Source: Heterotrichella gracilis
Taxonomy: Eukaryota; Sar; Xanthophyceae; Tribonematales; Xanthonemataceae
Direction of reading: 5' to 3'
Length of the DNA: 64,000 nucleotides
Assembly: GCA_032358255.1 (NCBI GenBank)
Contig: JAULBX010013541.1
Location: forward strand, 34,926-98,925
Shown: positions 14,201-25,833 of the stretch, piece by piece
How positions within the stretch are numbered: the stretch's first letter is position 1
Layout: each line of letters opens with the position of its first letter
Made by a program: the position numbers and the translations under genes
The notes under the pieces: generated by a model
Seen by the model: the letters and a program-made list of their open reading frames with translations, nothing else
Databases searched by the model: none
What the model was told of the DNA's origin: nothing

Positions 14201-17200
14201 CCCACCTGTCTGACGTGCGCCTCGTAGTACAGCAGCGCGCGTGCATGCGCCCCCGCCTTGGCCGCAGCGTATGCCAGCAGGTCCTTGGGGATGGACGACA
14301 GCAGCGCGCGCACGTAGGGCGGGGGGGAGTCGGCACAGGCGCTGCCGCCGTCGTCACTGGTGCGTGCGCTGGCACCAGACAGGCCGGAGGCTGGGGGGCG
14401 CAGGGGATAAGGGTTTAGGGTTTTGTGCGGGGGCGCACAGTGTGACATGTGAAGCTCATGCTGGGGCCTGCGGGCTCAGGATTTAGAATTTAATGTCCTG
14501 GATTTTATTGTTTATTTGCTGGCACAGCCCCTGTCTCATCTCAACCCATTGGCCAAGGGTGCATATGCACCTCGAAAGTCATAGCATGTAGGGTTTCAGG
14601 GTTTCTGGCTCTACCTGTTGGCACCGCCCCTGGCTTTGCCTCCTCCACCCACTTGCCCAGCGTGTCCATGAGCGTGAACACCGCCTGCACAGCCAGCCCC
14701 CCCTCCTTGCTGCGGTGGCCGGACCTCAGCACCTCTGCCAGCTCAGCACCAACCTGGGAGCAGCCCACAGGTCATGGTAAGTACGTGCATTACAGGTTTG
14801 AAGCCAGATTAGCATGCCTGGATATGCCTCACCCCAGTCTGAGAGCCAAGGCTTGTCTGACACTGTTGACGGTGTGGCAGATGGTGGCCAACCCATCCTG
14901 CCGTTTACCGCAATTTCCAAAGGTGATGATATTGGCATTGAAACCAAAACCCCAGGCAGAGGACAAGCCAAAGGTGAGGGAAATACAAGCAATGGTGGTA
15001 AAGTCATGAGGCAAGCTGCAGGCTGCAGGCAGCGTGCACCCACCTCCGAACACGCCGCCTGTCCGCCTCCCGCCACGCAGCTGTGCACTATGTATGGGAG
15101 CAGGAACAGCGCGATGGGTATGTCCTTGCGCAGCGCGGGTATGCAGGCGCGGAAGAGGGTCAGGCGCGGGCCTGCGGGGGTGGAGATGGGATTCAGGTGA
15201 AGGAAGATGTTGGCATGAATGATAGTTTCTGGGGGAGCAAAGCGCGGGATTGGGTGGGGCGGGGCAAGGGTGATACGATAATAGTAGGACTATTATTATC
15301 TTATTACCCTTTGGCGGGGACCTGTGATGGGCTCGTCATTGACACCCGCATGGCCCCAGCAGGATCATGGCCTGTACGGCCTGTGAATGTCCACTGACCC
15401 TGGTAGGGTATTCACTTAGGGAATCTTCCCCAGATTGCATCACCTCAATAGGATAATCCCTGAAAAGCCTACTTTCCACCCCCGCACCTGCTGCATGGAA
15501 CACCATGAGCTGCATGGCCCTAGCAGGGTAGACCCTACAGGCTGCACAATGCCCCCGCACCTGCCGCGTGGTACTCTATGAGCTGCTTGACCCTAGCAGG
15601 GTAGACCCTACAGGCTACATGACCCTAGCATGTTAAACCCTACAGGCTGCATGCGCCACCCGCACCTGCCGCGTGGTACTCAATGAGTTGCTTGATCCAC
15701 CGCTCCAGCCAGCGCCTGAACGACATGTGCGGCTGCGAGTTGAACACCACCCCGCGGGGCGTGTTTGCATACACCTTGAGCTCGTACTTGGAGTCAAGGT
15801 AGGGCCGCACCACCGCCTGCACGTCTGGCGGCAGCAGCGCAAACAGCGCGTTGTGGGTGGAGGCGCTGGGGGGGGAGGTGGTGCTGGAGGGCTTGCGGGA
15901 CGGCTTGGGGGCGGAGGTTGCGGCCAGGGATGGTCCAGGCAGCTCCTCGCGATAGTGCTTGAGCAGTTCCTGGCGGGTGAGGGTTTGGAGTTTGGGTCTG
16001 GGGAGAGTAGTTGGGGAAATTCTGCCATAGCACCACTGCGCCCTTCCCCACATCGTCACTATCCTTGCCACTTTGCCATCGTCTTCACCCCTTCGTCACT
16101 GCTTTTGCCATATCATAGCAAAAAAAGTGGGGAAGTGGCGAAGACGGCGGTGAAGTGGCAAAAACGGTGCCAAAATGGGGATTGATGAAGTGGCAAACTG
16201 GCAAAGATTGTAGCAAATTGGGGCAACGTGGCAATGTAGGCACTTGCTGGTCGTGTCCCAGCAGGATTCCTGTTCCTCCCTTACACACACCCAACCTGTA
16301 CTGCTGCACATCCATCGCCCAGCACAGCAACCAGGGTACAGGGTAAGGTTTAGGGTTTCTCACCTCCCCCCGATCCCCCGCCAGTAGGACAAACGCGGGA
16401 ATTGGAGTTCACGGCCTTGATGCCTGTGAACAGACGTGGCCCCATGTCGGTGCTGCAGGTCAGTGCCACATCCAGCCTCACCAAATGCCTATTGACGAGC
16501 GCCAATAGCACCTCCTCGCCCCACAGCAAGAATACAGGGCAAGTTCAGGGTTTCCACCTGTAGGGTTTAGGGTTTCCACCGTGCTCCCCACCTGTATCGC
16601 GAACGTGGCCCCATCCAGCTGCTGCAGGTCGGTCGCGCATCGCAGCAGCCGCACCAGGTGGCGGTTGACCAGCGCCACCAGCAGCTCCTCCTCGCCCCGT
16701 AGCATGACAGCTGGCGGCTCCAGGCGCAGCTGCAGGCGGGCGGGGTCGATGGCCCCCAGCAGGCCCAGGCACTCGCCGCACAGCTGCTGGGCGATCAGGG
16801 ACTGGGGGGAGTGCGCCTGGGGGCGGGAGGGGTGGGTGGAGGGGTGGTGAGGGGTGCTACGGAGTTCCTATATTGCTACGCAGCAGGGGTGAACATGTAC
16901 AAGTGCAGCAGTGCCTTTAACGACTCCACCTGCCCTTCAAGACTCCATTTGGCGCTCAGGCAAACAACCGCCAGTTCACCACTGTTGATACACCCCCACA
17001 TCATCTCCTGCAACCCCCCTGCTATGCATCGCAGCAACCCATGCGCCTGTACCCCAACCCCTCCCCACCTCAGGGTCGCAGCACTTCATGAGCGCCAGCA
17101 CCATGTCAGACAGAAGCTGCGCCCTCCCGCTCCCGCCTGTGGCCACCGCCGCCACAGCGCTGGCACCCAGCAGGGCGGCCAGCCATGCGCGGTTGCCATG

Positions 17201-20200
17201 CAGAAAATCCCTCAGCTCCTGCAGCGCGGTGGCGCGCACTCCCAGGGACTCGTGGCGCAGGGATTCAAGGATGAGCAGCGCCTGCGGAAGAAATCAGATT
17301 AAAAAGAAGGATTTTTACAGAATGAGCAGCGCCCTGCAGATCAAGGAGGTGCCGTGGGGACATGTCCAGCGGCATCGTCAGCTCCCCTAGCTTCACCTGG
17401 ATCTAGGGTACCGCTAGGGTTTTCGAGCCGGCAGCTCTCACCCCCACCCACCTGCTCGTCCAGCACCATCTTCCCCCTCAGCTCCCCCAGCTTCTCCTTC
17501 ACCCGGGCCAGGTGGGGCACGCTGGGCAGCAGCGGCATGCCACGCAGGGAGTCGCCCAGCACGCCCCGGTTGACCACCACCAGCTCCTCAAGCACCACCG
17601 CAGCAGCCTCGGCAACGGGGCCAGCCTCCTGAAGCGCATCCACGAGCACCACCACAACCTGTGGGGAGCGCGATGGGTCACAATCTGTGGCCACAGTGGT
17701 ATGACAACGAACATGTTATTCTTAGATGCGCAGGCGTTTTATTTTAAGCTCAACGGCCCACCCGCAGCCGCCGCAACTGCGCGGCATGTACCCACCCAAA
17801 GGCTATGTTCCCCATACCCTACACCCCACATGGCGAGTACTCCCCCCACCCCATCCACCCCCCCACCCACCTGGTTCACAATCCCCTTGAGCTGCTCCGG
17901 CCCCTCCACTGCCAGGCTCTGTATCAACAGCAGCCACGCAGCCAGCGCCTGAAGCTTGAGCTCCCGCCTCCCCGCCCGGTGCAGCGCAGCGGTCAGCAGC
18001 ACCATGAGCTGAGGCAGGAAGTTGCGGATGTAGCGCCCCGCCAGGCGGATCATGACCATGAGCGCGCGCTGGACCTCCATGGGGGTGGTGTGCTCCGCAA
18101 CGGTGTTGGGGCGGGGTGGTGCGGTGTTGCCCGCGGGCTGTAACGCGTCCAGGTCGTCCCCTAGCTGCTTGAGGATGCGGGTGAGGTGGTCGCCGTCTGC
18201 GGGTGGGGGGTGGGGGGTGAGGGGGGGGTCCAGGGGTTTCAGCACATGATGGCACTGAAAGGGACGGGGATTTTGCGCCTGAAAATACATATAATATTTT
18301 GCTTACAATGCACAGCAAAGGTGACAATTAATGATATATATCTATTCAACGGAAATCCGGAAACCTTCGAAATTGTAATGGATTACCACATCAACAGGAT
18401 TCATAGCATATACCAATGGGACAGCACATCATTTATACCCTCCGCCCCACCCCCCACCTGCCAGAAAGTCCTCCACGGAGCATGTGCCCCCCCCGATGCG
18501 GCTCAGCTCGTGCAGCATCTTATGCGCGCGCGACTGCACCGCCTGCGGCAGCGCCACCCCGCCATCCCACTCCACCGAGGCCCCCGCCTGTCGCACGATG
18601 TCCATGGTGATGTGGCGCATGTTTGCCCCCACGTAGGCGATGAACTCCTCGCCCAGCAGGCCCTCCATGAAGGCCATGAAGGAGTCAAAGTTGTCGCTGC
18701 CTGCGGATGTAATGTGGTGGGAGTGGGGGCCATGCGGGGTCGATCGTGGTTGGATGAGGGAGTGGCCGCACATGTTGGAGCATGTCTTGTGTATGCCTGG
18801 CGTGTCACGCCATCCGCTGCATTGGCCTGGCCTGCCCAGCGCGGACACGTTACTCCTACAAAACAAAACATAAATCCCACACACCCGCATGCATGGCTCC
18901 ACTTGTGCTCATTGCCGCACTTCAGGGTTCACGATCCCTACAAAAACCCTTCCCTCCCAATCCCGCCCCGCTCACCCTCGTACAGGTACTTTGCCACCAC
19001 ATGGTGCCCGTGCTCCTGCATCATGGCCTGCACATTCACGCCCAGCGTGGCCGCAAGCACGCCCAGCGACCCGCGGTCCTCGTCCTCTATCAGGCGGGGC
19101 AGTGCGGATGGCAGCACGCGCAGGGTGAGCTGGGGCGCAGCCATGGACAAAAGCTCGGCAAGCTCGCCTGCAAGTTGGGGAAGGGGGTGACGGGGGGGTC
19201 AGGGAGGGTTTTGCGTGAGGGTTTGGGAGAAGCCGCGCCCTTAGGTTGCGCGTGCAAGAACGTAGTGTGTGAGGAACGGCAGGGTTTGGGGCAGTGTAGG
19301 GATGGAAATGTTTGGCCTGCGCTGATGTACTAGGAAAATAATAATCGTCTTGATGCATACATAAAAATGAAATGGATGACAACAACACATTTACATGATA
19401 AGAAAATCACGTCAACATCGACAACAACAAACATCCACCACTTACCCAGCACCTCCTGTCCTCGCCCCAGGTTGCGGCCTATGTACTCCAGCAGGCGGGG
19501 GGAGGTGAACACAAGCTGGCGCAGGGGCAGGCCGCACGCACGGGCCACACCTGCAGGCCACAAACACACAGATCAACAATATATACAAAACGGAAACCAC
19601 AGCCCCGCCTTCTGCTCAACCCGGTCCAAACAATGTGTCACCATGACTCCCTTGTGAATGGTCCATAAGCGTGCAGGCATGAGGCTACCAAGTTTCTGTA
19701 CGTTTGAAAATCATGTCGTAAATTTCAAATTTATCACTAAGAGTTTGAACAGTCGTTGCTCGTATATTTGAAGATTTCACAATACCAATACTTCCCCCCT
19801 ACACCACCGCACCACCCCTACACCCCACCTTGCAGCAGCTCCGACGCGGCTGCCCTCACGCATGGGTCCTGGTCCACCAGGCGTGCCACCAGCACCGCCA
19901 GCATGAGCAGCCGCGCGCTGGGGCTGGTGGCGCAGCTGCCTGCAGCACCCACCGCCACCACCAGGCTCTCACGCACGCTGCCACCGCCCTCACCCTCCAC
20001 ACACGCCTTCAGCTCCTGAAAAATGGCACAAACAAGGGGGGGGTTAAGAAGGCAGGAGGGTGGCATTTGCCTCCTGCATATGCGCACTGCCCCTTGATTT
20101 GATTTATTCTATTTTTCTTTCTCAGAAGTTGCATCTGATTAGAGCCGTGCCGCAAATGCATGTGGCGACCTTGCTACCATAACCACCGCCACCGCCACAA

Positions 20201-23200
20201 CCCCAGCCACCACCATCACCAGGTCACCCCCTGCGCACCTCCAGCCGCTGCCACCACCACCACCTACCACCTCCCCCAGCCACCCACCTGCAGCAGCTTG
20301 AACTCCGCCACCATCCCCTCGCCCTCCCCACCCCCCTCCCCAACCAGCCGCCCCACCACCGAGGCCTGCACCAGCTCAGGCGCACAGGTGGCGGCGCAGG
20401 AGCGGGTGGTGTGGCTGGGGCCCCCCGCCAGCGCCAGGTACGTGGGCAGCAGCTGGGGGTGCAGTTCCAGCAGGGGCACGTGGTGCAGCTGGCGGGACAG
20501 GGCCATCATGGCGGCGACCTGCACCAAAATAAGTTCTAAAATTAACGTGATGTGTACCTGGCAGGGGCGTGTGGCTGGACCTGCATCGACCTGCATCAAA
20601 CACATGTGGAATTCCTCTGTAATGTTATGCTGGTTTACATATCAAGAAGGGGTGTGTGGCGCAATTGGCCAACAGAGCCATTTACGAGGGCAACCCGCAC
20701 GAAGCAAGAAGTGTTCCCTGGCTACTCCTTTTTATGACCTTTCCTTTTTTACATACTACTTCATCTATACTACGAGTGACACATATGCACATCCCTTAAT
20801 CATACATCATTACCTTGCACTCCTCTTTCTCCCCCTCCACCGCCACCCCCTGGCACGCCCCCAGCACCTGCAGCAGCCACTCGCCATCCGGCTGCCACAC
20901 ACCGCCACCCCCACCCACCACCCCTTCCACCGGCTGCATCACCCGCCAGACATCGATGCACTGCCCGCTCACACAGGCGCTGCTCACAGCCTTGCAGGCC
21001 CACAGCCAGTGGGCCATGGGGTGCACCCCGCTGTGCAGCGCGCACAAAACCCTTAGGGTTTGGCGTGCCACGTGGGGGTCGGGGTCGCGCATCAGATTCT
21101 TGAGGATGTCAAACCCGCCCGCCCAGTGCTGCAGGGGGTTCTGCCGCATGGACACCCTATGTGGGAGATCAACCGTTTCAAACCCCAAATGATTATCCTA
21201 GACCCCCAACTTTACATACCCCGTTGTCTTATGGGCCACGTAGTTCTATCTGGACCAGCAGCATTACATTACGTACCAATCATGGGTCAAGGATAGGTAA
21301 GTGTCAGCAATGCCATCCACTTGCCTGCAGAATGTGTGGTGGTGCAGGAAGGGCGCCAGCGAGGCCGCAGCCAGGCGGACCAGCGGGTCCCCACCCACCG
21401 CCGCGCCATCAACTATCTTGAGCAGCGCCTTGGCCAGGCGAGGCTCCTCCACGCATCCCAGGATGAGGCACCCGCACGCCACCCGCAGCCCCGCCACGCG
21501 GCAGTGCTGCAGCAATACGGCGAGCTCGCCAGCGCCTGCTGAGGGGTAGGGGGAGGGTAAGGGTTTGCAGTGCGGAGTGTGGCCAAGGCACGGTAGGGGA
21601 CCTGCATACCCTATTGTCCCACCCAAAAAGCATCAACTGGGATGGAGTCACTTGTGCATGCATAACCCTTGATCAATGGCGCACGCACCCGGCCTGGCTA
21701 TGCCCTTGCGCCATGCAAAAACAGCGCACAGAAACCCTGCATGTATGGCATTAAAAATCCTATATTCTGCAGTGGCGCACATACCTGGCCCTTGGCTCTG
21801 CCCTTGCGCCCCGCTGGGTTCCACCGCCAGCTCCCCCATGGTGGGACCCATGATCTTTGGCAGCAGCTTCACAAGGTGGGGCAGCAGCGGGGCCAGGCAG
21901 GGTCCCAGGAAGGACAGGCGGTCCAGGGGGTGTAGCATACACGAGGCGGCAAGGTAGGCGTCCAAAGTGCCTGCAGCGGGGCTGCTAGGTTAGTAGGTGC
22001 AAAAGCTACAGTCATACTCAAACCCCAGGTGGTGACCTGCAGTTACGAGAAAGGCTTCCAAGCTGCCGATGATGCCGCTGAGTATGCCACCTCCAGCACC
22101 ACCTCAATAAACCCAGCCTGATGCGATTAAATGCGCCACCTCCACTACCTTCACCAAAAGCTCATCACCCGCACCAATTCCCCCCACACCCTCTCCGCAA
22201 TAAACCCACCTAGCATTATGTAGCTGTCATGAATGATGCCGCCAACCACAGCAATCCCAACTCCGCCTCCAGTAGCCTGCAGCGCGCGGGCGGCGAGTCC
22301 TGCTATACCCGGCATCTGTGGTGCCTGGCGCGTAATTGCCGCTTGCACGGTCCGGATCACACCCTCAGCAAGCCCAGGCTGCCAGCCCAGGCCGCCAGCA
22401 GCCTGCAAGGAGCACAAATGCAGCCGCAGGATCAGCAGGGCGCAGATGCGTGGGAGGCATAAGTACAAGAACGTAGTCAATTGGCTTGACAGAGTGATCA
22501 AGCAGGCGGATTCTGCGCAGGCCATAAGGTGAGTACTCGCAGTTAAGTTTGTAAGGCGCAGCGTGGACAGCGAGGTGCACAGGGGCGTGTTAGCAAGGCT
22601 GGTCATAAATCCTGCCTTAAACACCATCCCACTATGCTCTGCCCTATTGTACCCTTCGTACCTCTGGCCCCGCCTGCGTGAGCGTGCACAGGTGCTCCAG
22701 TGACTCCAGCAGCAGCGCGCTGGGTGCTGCGCCCCCGCCGCCCTCTGCACCGGGTCCCTCAGCTTGGTCCAGGGATAGCTGCTGGCTGGCGGAGGGGGGT
22801 GCGGAGGGTGGGGCGACGACCTTGGTGAGCCTGCGATGCCCGCCGGGCAATGAGAAATGCAAAGCAGTGGTACACACTACGTACAGTGCATGTCCCAGTT
22901 GGAGCACGTGGCATATAAAAAGCACAACCTTAGGTAGCAGTCAAGGTCCAATTACCAAGTCACCACAACCAACCATGTCCAAGGAATGATAACATCTAGC
23001 AACATGCACGATGCCATCAGGATGGTGGCACAGTGCGGTTGTGGCAACCATGGATGATCTGCATGCGGTGCCAGCTCACCTGCGGCGCTTGCGTGCCGAC
23101 CCCACCCCCGCATCAGGATCAGCTTCAGGCTCCATAGTGAGGTCGATGACCGCCACTGGGGGATCGGCGTCATGGTCCCCCTCAGCCTGCTGACAGGTGG

Positions 23201-25326
23201 CAACAGAATTGGTGTGGCACAAGGAGAAATGTGACCAGCTTATGTGGACGGATTAACCATGGCGTGCGACAAGAAGGGATGTGCAAGCTTATATGGATGG
23301 ATCAAACATGCCATATTTGCTGTATACCGGCGTCGCACACTGCTTAATGGCATACATGGACAGCCAACATCGTGAAGTCGAGTATGTTGTGTGTAGGCAA
23401 ATGCATCTACACCAGAGTCATGCTCACCCTTACCTCCTCGCCTCCTTCAACACCAGCCCCATCCTCCCCGTGCGCAGCAGGCGATCCAGGTCCTGCCGGG
23501 CCCCCGCACGCCGCCACATGCGCCAGCAGGCACATCAGCGCCACATCCCCTGCCGCCCCGCCATGTGGCAGCAGGCGCACTGCTTGTGGCAGGCGCACCG
23601 CCAGGCAGGGGTACCGCTCCACCACCTGCTGCACCACCTGGCAGCAGGAGGCGCGCAGGGAGGGGTCTGCGCCAGGCGCGAGCGCGGCTGCCACAGCCTG
23701 CGTCCCGATAGTTTGAAAAGCTAGTCAGTTGTGTACATGCACAACATTTCAATGCGCGATGGCAAGTCAGCTACCTGCGTTCCAGCAGAAAAGATGACTA
23801 GCATGCATCCAGCTTGTGCCACCCAGCCGTGCTTTGGCACGCCCAACACCATTTCTGATCCATGCAAATTATCAAAATCCTTGCCTGCGTTGCGATGCTG
23901 TGGGCAAACAGGCTGAGCACAGAGCTTTCCTCCAGAGCCGCCACCAGGGCGTGGAGCGCTGTCATGGTCTTTGCGCCCCACTGCGCCTGCAGGTCAGGCG
24001 CCGAGCTGGGGCACCCCATCTGCAACTGGCGCAGCACGCCCTGGGTGAGGCCCTTGAGGTGGCTGACCCTAACGTAGGGTTTTCTGCACAGTGTAGCGGT
24101 GCCTGCAGCCGCGGCGATGTCCGCCTCAGCCATCCCGCTGCCCAGCAGCTGCTGCAGCGTACACAGGTGGTCTGCTGCGCTGTGGTCGCTGGGACTGGCG
24201 TCGGTGGGTGGGTCGGCGGCGCCATGGCTGACCAGTGTGAGGGTGAGTGCCAGCAGGCCGGAGAGGTTGGGGAGGCCTGTGATGGAGAGCAGGCAGGTGC
24301 GCTCCTCCCCTCCGGGGGTGCCATAGGAGGCTGGGGGTAGCGCCAGGGCCTGGACCTCCACTGAGGAGATGGCGCCCACTGCTGGGCCATGGCGGAGCAG
24401 GTCCAACACACCCAGGAGGTCTGCGGGACAGGAGGGCCACGGGTGGGATGCGCTATGGTAAAACACCACGCGCAGTCCCAGTGGCGTGCAGCCTCCTACC
24501 GTGCACGCCTGCTGACTGGGCGGTACGCCATTGCAGCATGGTTGTGGGAGTGAGTCAGTCAGTCACCACCAGAAGTGCCAATTCGTGTGCAGTGTGTATG
24601 GAATGAGAGGTGGGTTTGCACGACACACTAGGACTAGCTGGGGTCGTGCAGAATACACACCTTCCAGCAAGTTGTTTATGCTGGCAAACACAGCAGAGTA
24701 GAGCTCATCGTCTCCCACCCGGATAAGTGTCAGCAGCTTGATGCAGATTGCTTGAAGAGACGGTTGCAGGCTCCTGCAGCACAGTTTGTGCTGTTTCGTG
24801 CAGTAGATATTGAACTAAGACGCGTGCTGGGGCAAAGCATGCACAATATGCATGCACATGCATGCATATGTCAACAGAGGCAAAAGCCAAGGCAAACTTG
24901 CCTTAACGAAGGATTTTGGGCCAAGGGGACAATCTGCCGAAGTATTGCTAGAGCGGAGCGGCACTGCTCAGCACTGAAGGCCCAGGCGAACTTCTGTAGC
25001 GCGACGTTCAAAAGGTTGAGCACTGAGCTGAGTGCGCTCTCTCGAACTGCAATTGCACAGCAACGTCAAGATAGGTATAGTCTAAGCGACTCCCATTTAA
25101 CAACTGTCACCGCATGGTCCCTAAGCGGTGGTAGTGTACCTTGGTTAGAAGCAAGGAACTGGTCCAGCAATGTCAGCAGAAGCGTCCGGATGCGAGACGC
25201 TATTGCATCGTTCTCCGACTGGGTTCCACTGGACTCGTCGCTTCCTGCTGACAGGCAAGCTCCAAGCTCTCGCAACAAAGACTGGAGTGACGAGTCTCGG
25301 TTCACCGTTGCCATGGGACTGCTCAT
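5090..25326 (-). CDS. ATR: ATR checkpoint kinase (PI3K-related protein kinase)
   Basis: This encodes the nuclear Ser/Thr kinase that senses RPA-coated single-stranded DNA at stalled forks and activates the checkpoint. About 45 exons total roughly 8.28 kb, or 2,760 residues, close to plant ATR (about 2,700). The sum is not exactly divisible by three, so at least one exon edge is a base off. The order is HEAT-like helices, a UME-like region, FAT domain, kinase domain and FATC. Kinase landmarks are the Lys-bearing FLAKPKDDLRKD, catalytic loop GLGDRHGENLL and metal-binding VQVDFSCLF, the ATR form rather than ATM or TOR. The protein ends QMYIWWMPWF, as in plant-type ATR. The start is ATG 25,326; an in-frame ATG at 25,314 is an alternative. 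Unusual points are GC-donor introns, a Pro/Ser/Gly-rich insert in exon 27 and copied exon edges in several introns. Confidence 0.96.
8475..15969 (-). other. ATR: ATR exons 21-37 (pre-FAT and FAT domain), exon map
   Basis: Exons in transcript order: 15969-15666, 15171-15044, 14753-14615, 14390-14206, 13898-13821, 13572-13432, 13051-12804, 12513-12350, 12015-11854, 11598-11509, 11261-11109, 10744-10663, 10469-10322, 10093-9990, 9778-9542, 9272-9094, 8659-8475. Recognisable ATR stretches are ALFLLPYIV (exon 22), ALLYYEAHVRQ (24), MLEEPDGLAGL (26), AWRLGRWEVL (28), GPLSAASMESYSRAY (29), LPRMLTLWFDYGS (35), and LPQLISRVCHHN with YPQQALWALAAVSKS across exons 36-37. Exon 27 inserts about 45 residues of Pro/Ser/Gly-rich low complexity. 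Confidence 0.87.
15481..15710 (-). repeat. Exon-edge echoes after ATR exon 21
   Basis: The exon 21 tail with its donor (plus CGCACCTGCCGCGTGGTACT at 15,661) is copied at about 15,556 and, more diverged, at about 15,483. Each copy is followed by CCCTAGCAGGGTAGACCCTA-type sequence. Both copies keep the minus-strand CAG/GTGCGG donor. Confidence 0.9.
16592..25326 (-). other. ATR: ATR exons 1-20 (HEAT repeats to UME region), exon map
   Basis: Exons in transcript order: 25326-25140, 25046-24902, 24773-24661, 24420-23885, 23697-23434, 23189-23080, 22830-22662, 22402-22210, 21970-21785, 21538-21325, 21156-20814, 20518-20288, 20015-19829, 19550-19446, 19167-18975, 18700-18458, 18196-17871, 17658-17452, 17281-17069, 16801-16592. 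Edges were placed from CAG/TAG acceptors and GT or GC donors. Several joins were frame-checked; for example, exon 1 to 2 restores a Val codon and exon 3 to 4 gives LLEDLLGVLDLL. Exon 18 has VPHLARV and exon 20 CLGLLGAIDPARL, which match conserved ATR stretches. Exon 6 carries VIDLT and RKRR. Confidence 0.85.
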
Positions 25327-25833
25327 TTGTATGGGGCAAGATGGTAAGGTAGGCAACACCCCAAGCACGGTGTTTGGGAAAGCTAGAGAACCTTTGCCAA
25401 TGCCAACACCACCTTAATACTCGTGTGGGGTTTGTTACTTCAACCAAACGCAAGCGCAGCAAGACAACCTATCTCGGTTTGCTGACGAAAACTTTTCGGA
25501 AAAGCCAGCGAAAAGCGTAGTAGGAACTTGGAGTGGTACCATTCGGTGCAGCCCACAAGGACAACATACGTTTTCTTTTCTTGTCATTTGTCGTGCTCAA
25601 AGACCAGGCAGTGAGGTATATACTTTATAAGGTGGGCACCCAGCTGCTTTGTACTTATACTCCTCAGCTGTTTCCCTCTGACCTTGTCTAGTGCCCACTA
25701 CAGGCCTTGGCCCAAGGCTTGGAGGCAGTTTGTGTGCCAGTAAAGCACGGCAAGCTCTTGTACTTATTTGGGATGTACTGTAATTCGAGCTTTGCTTTTC
25801 CTGTTCCCTGCAATAGATAGGTTGTCAATCGGC
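25327..25833. promoter_or_regulatory. Shared head-to-head promoter, ATR and kinase-like gene
   Basis: About 507 bases separate the ATR start codon (minus) from the kinase-like start codon (plus). The stretch holds no other convincing reading frame, so both promoters and 5' leaders must fit here or overlap. I see no clear TATA box or other named element. Its role is inferred from position only. Confidence 0.5.
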
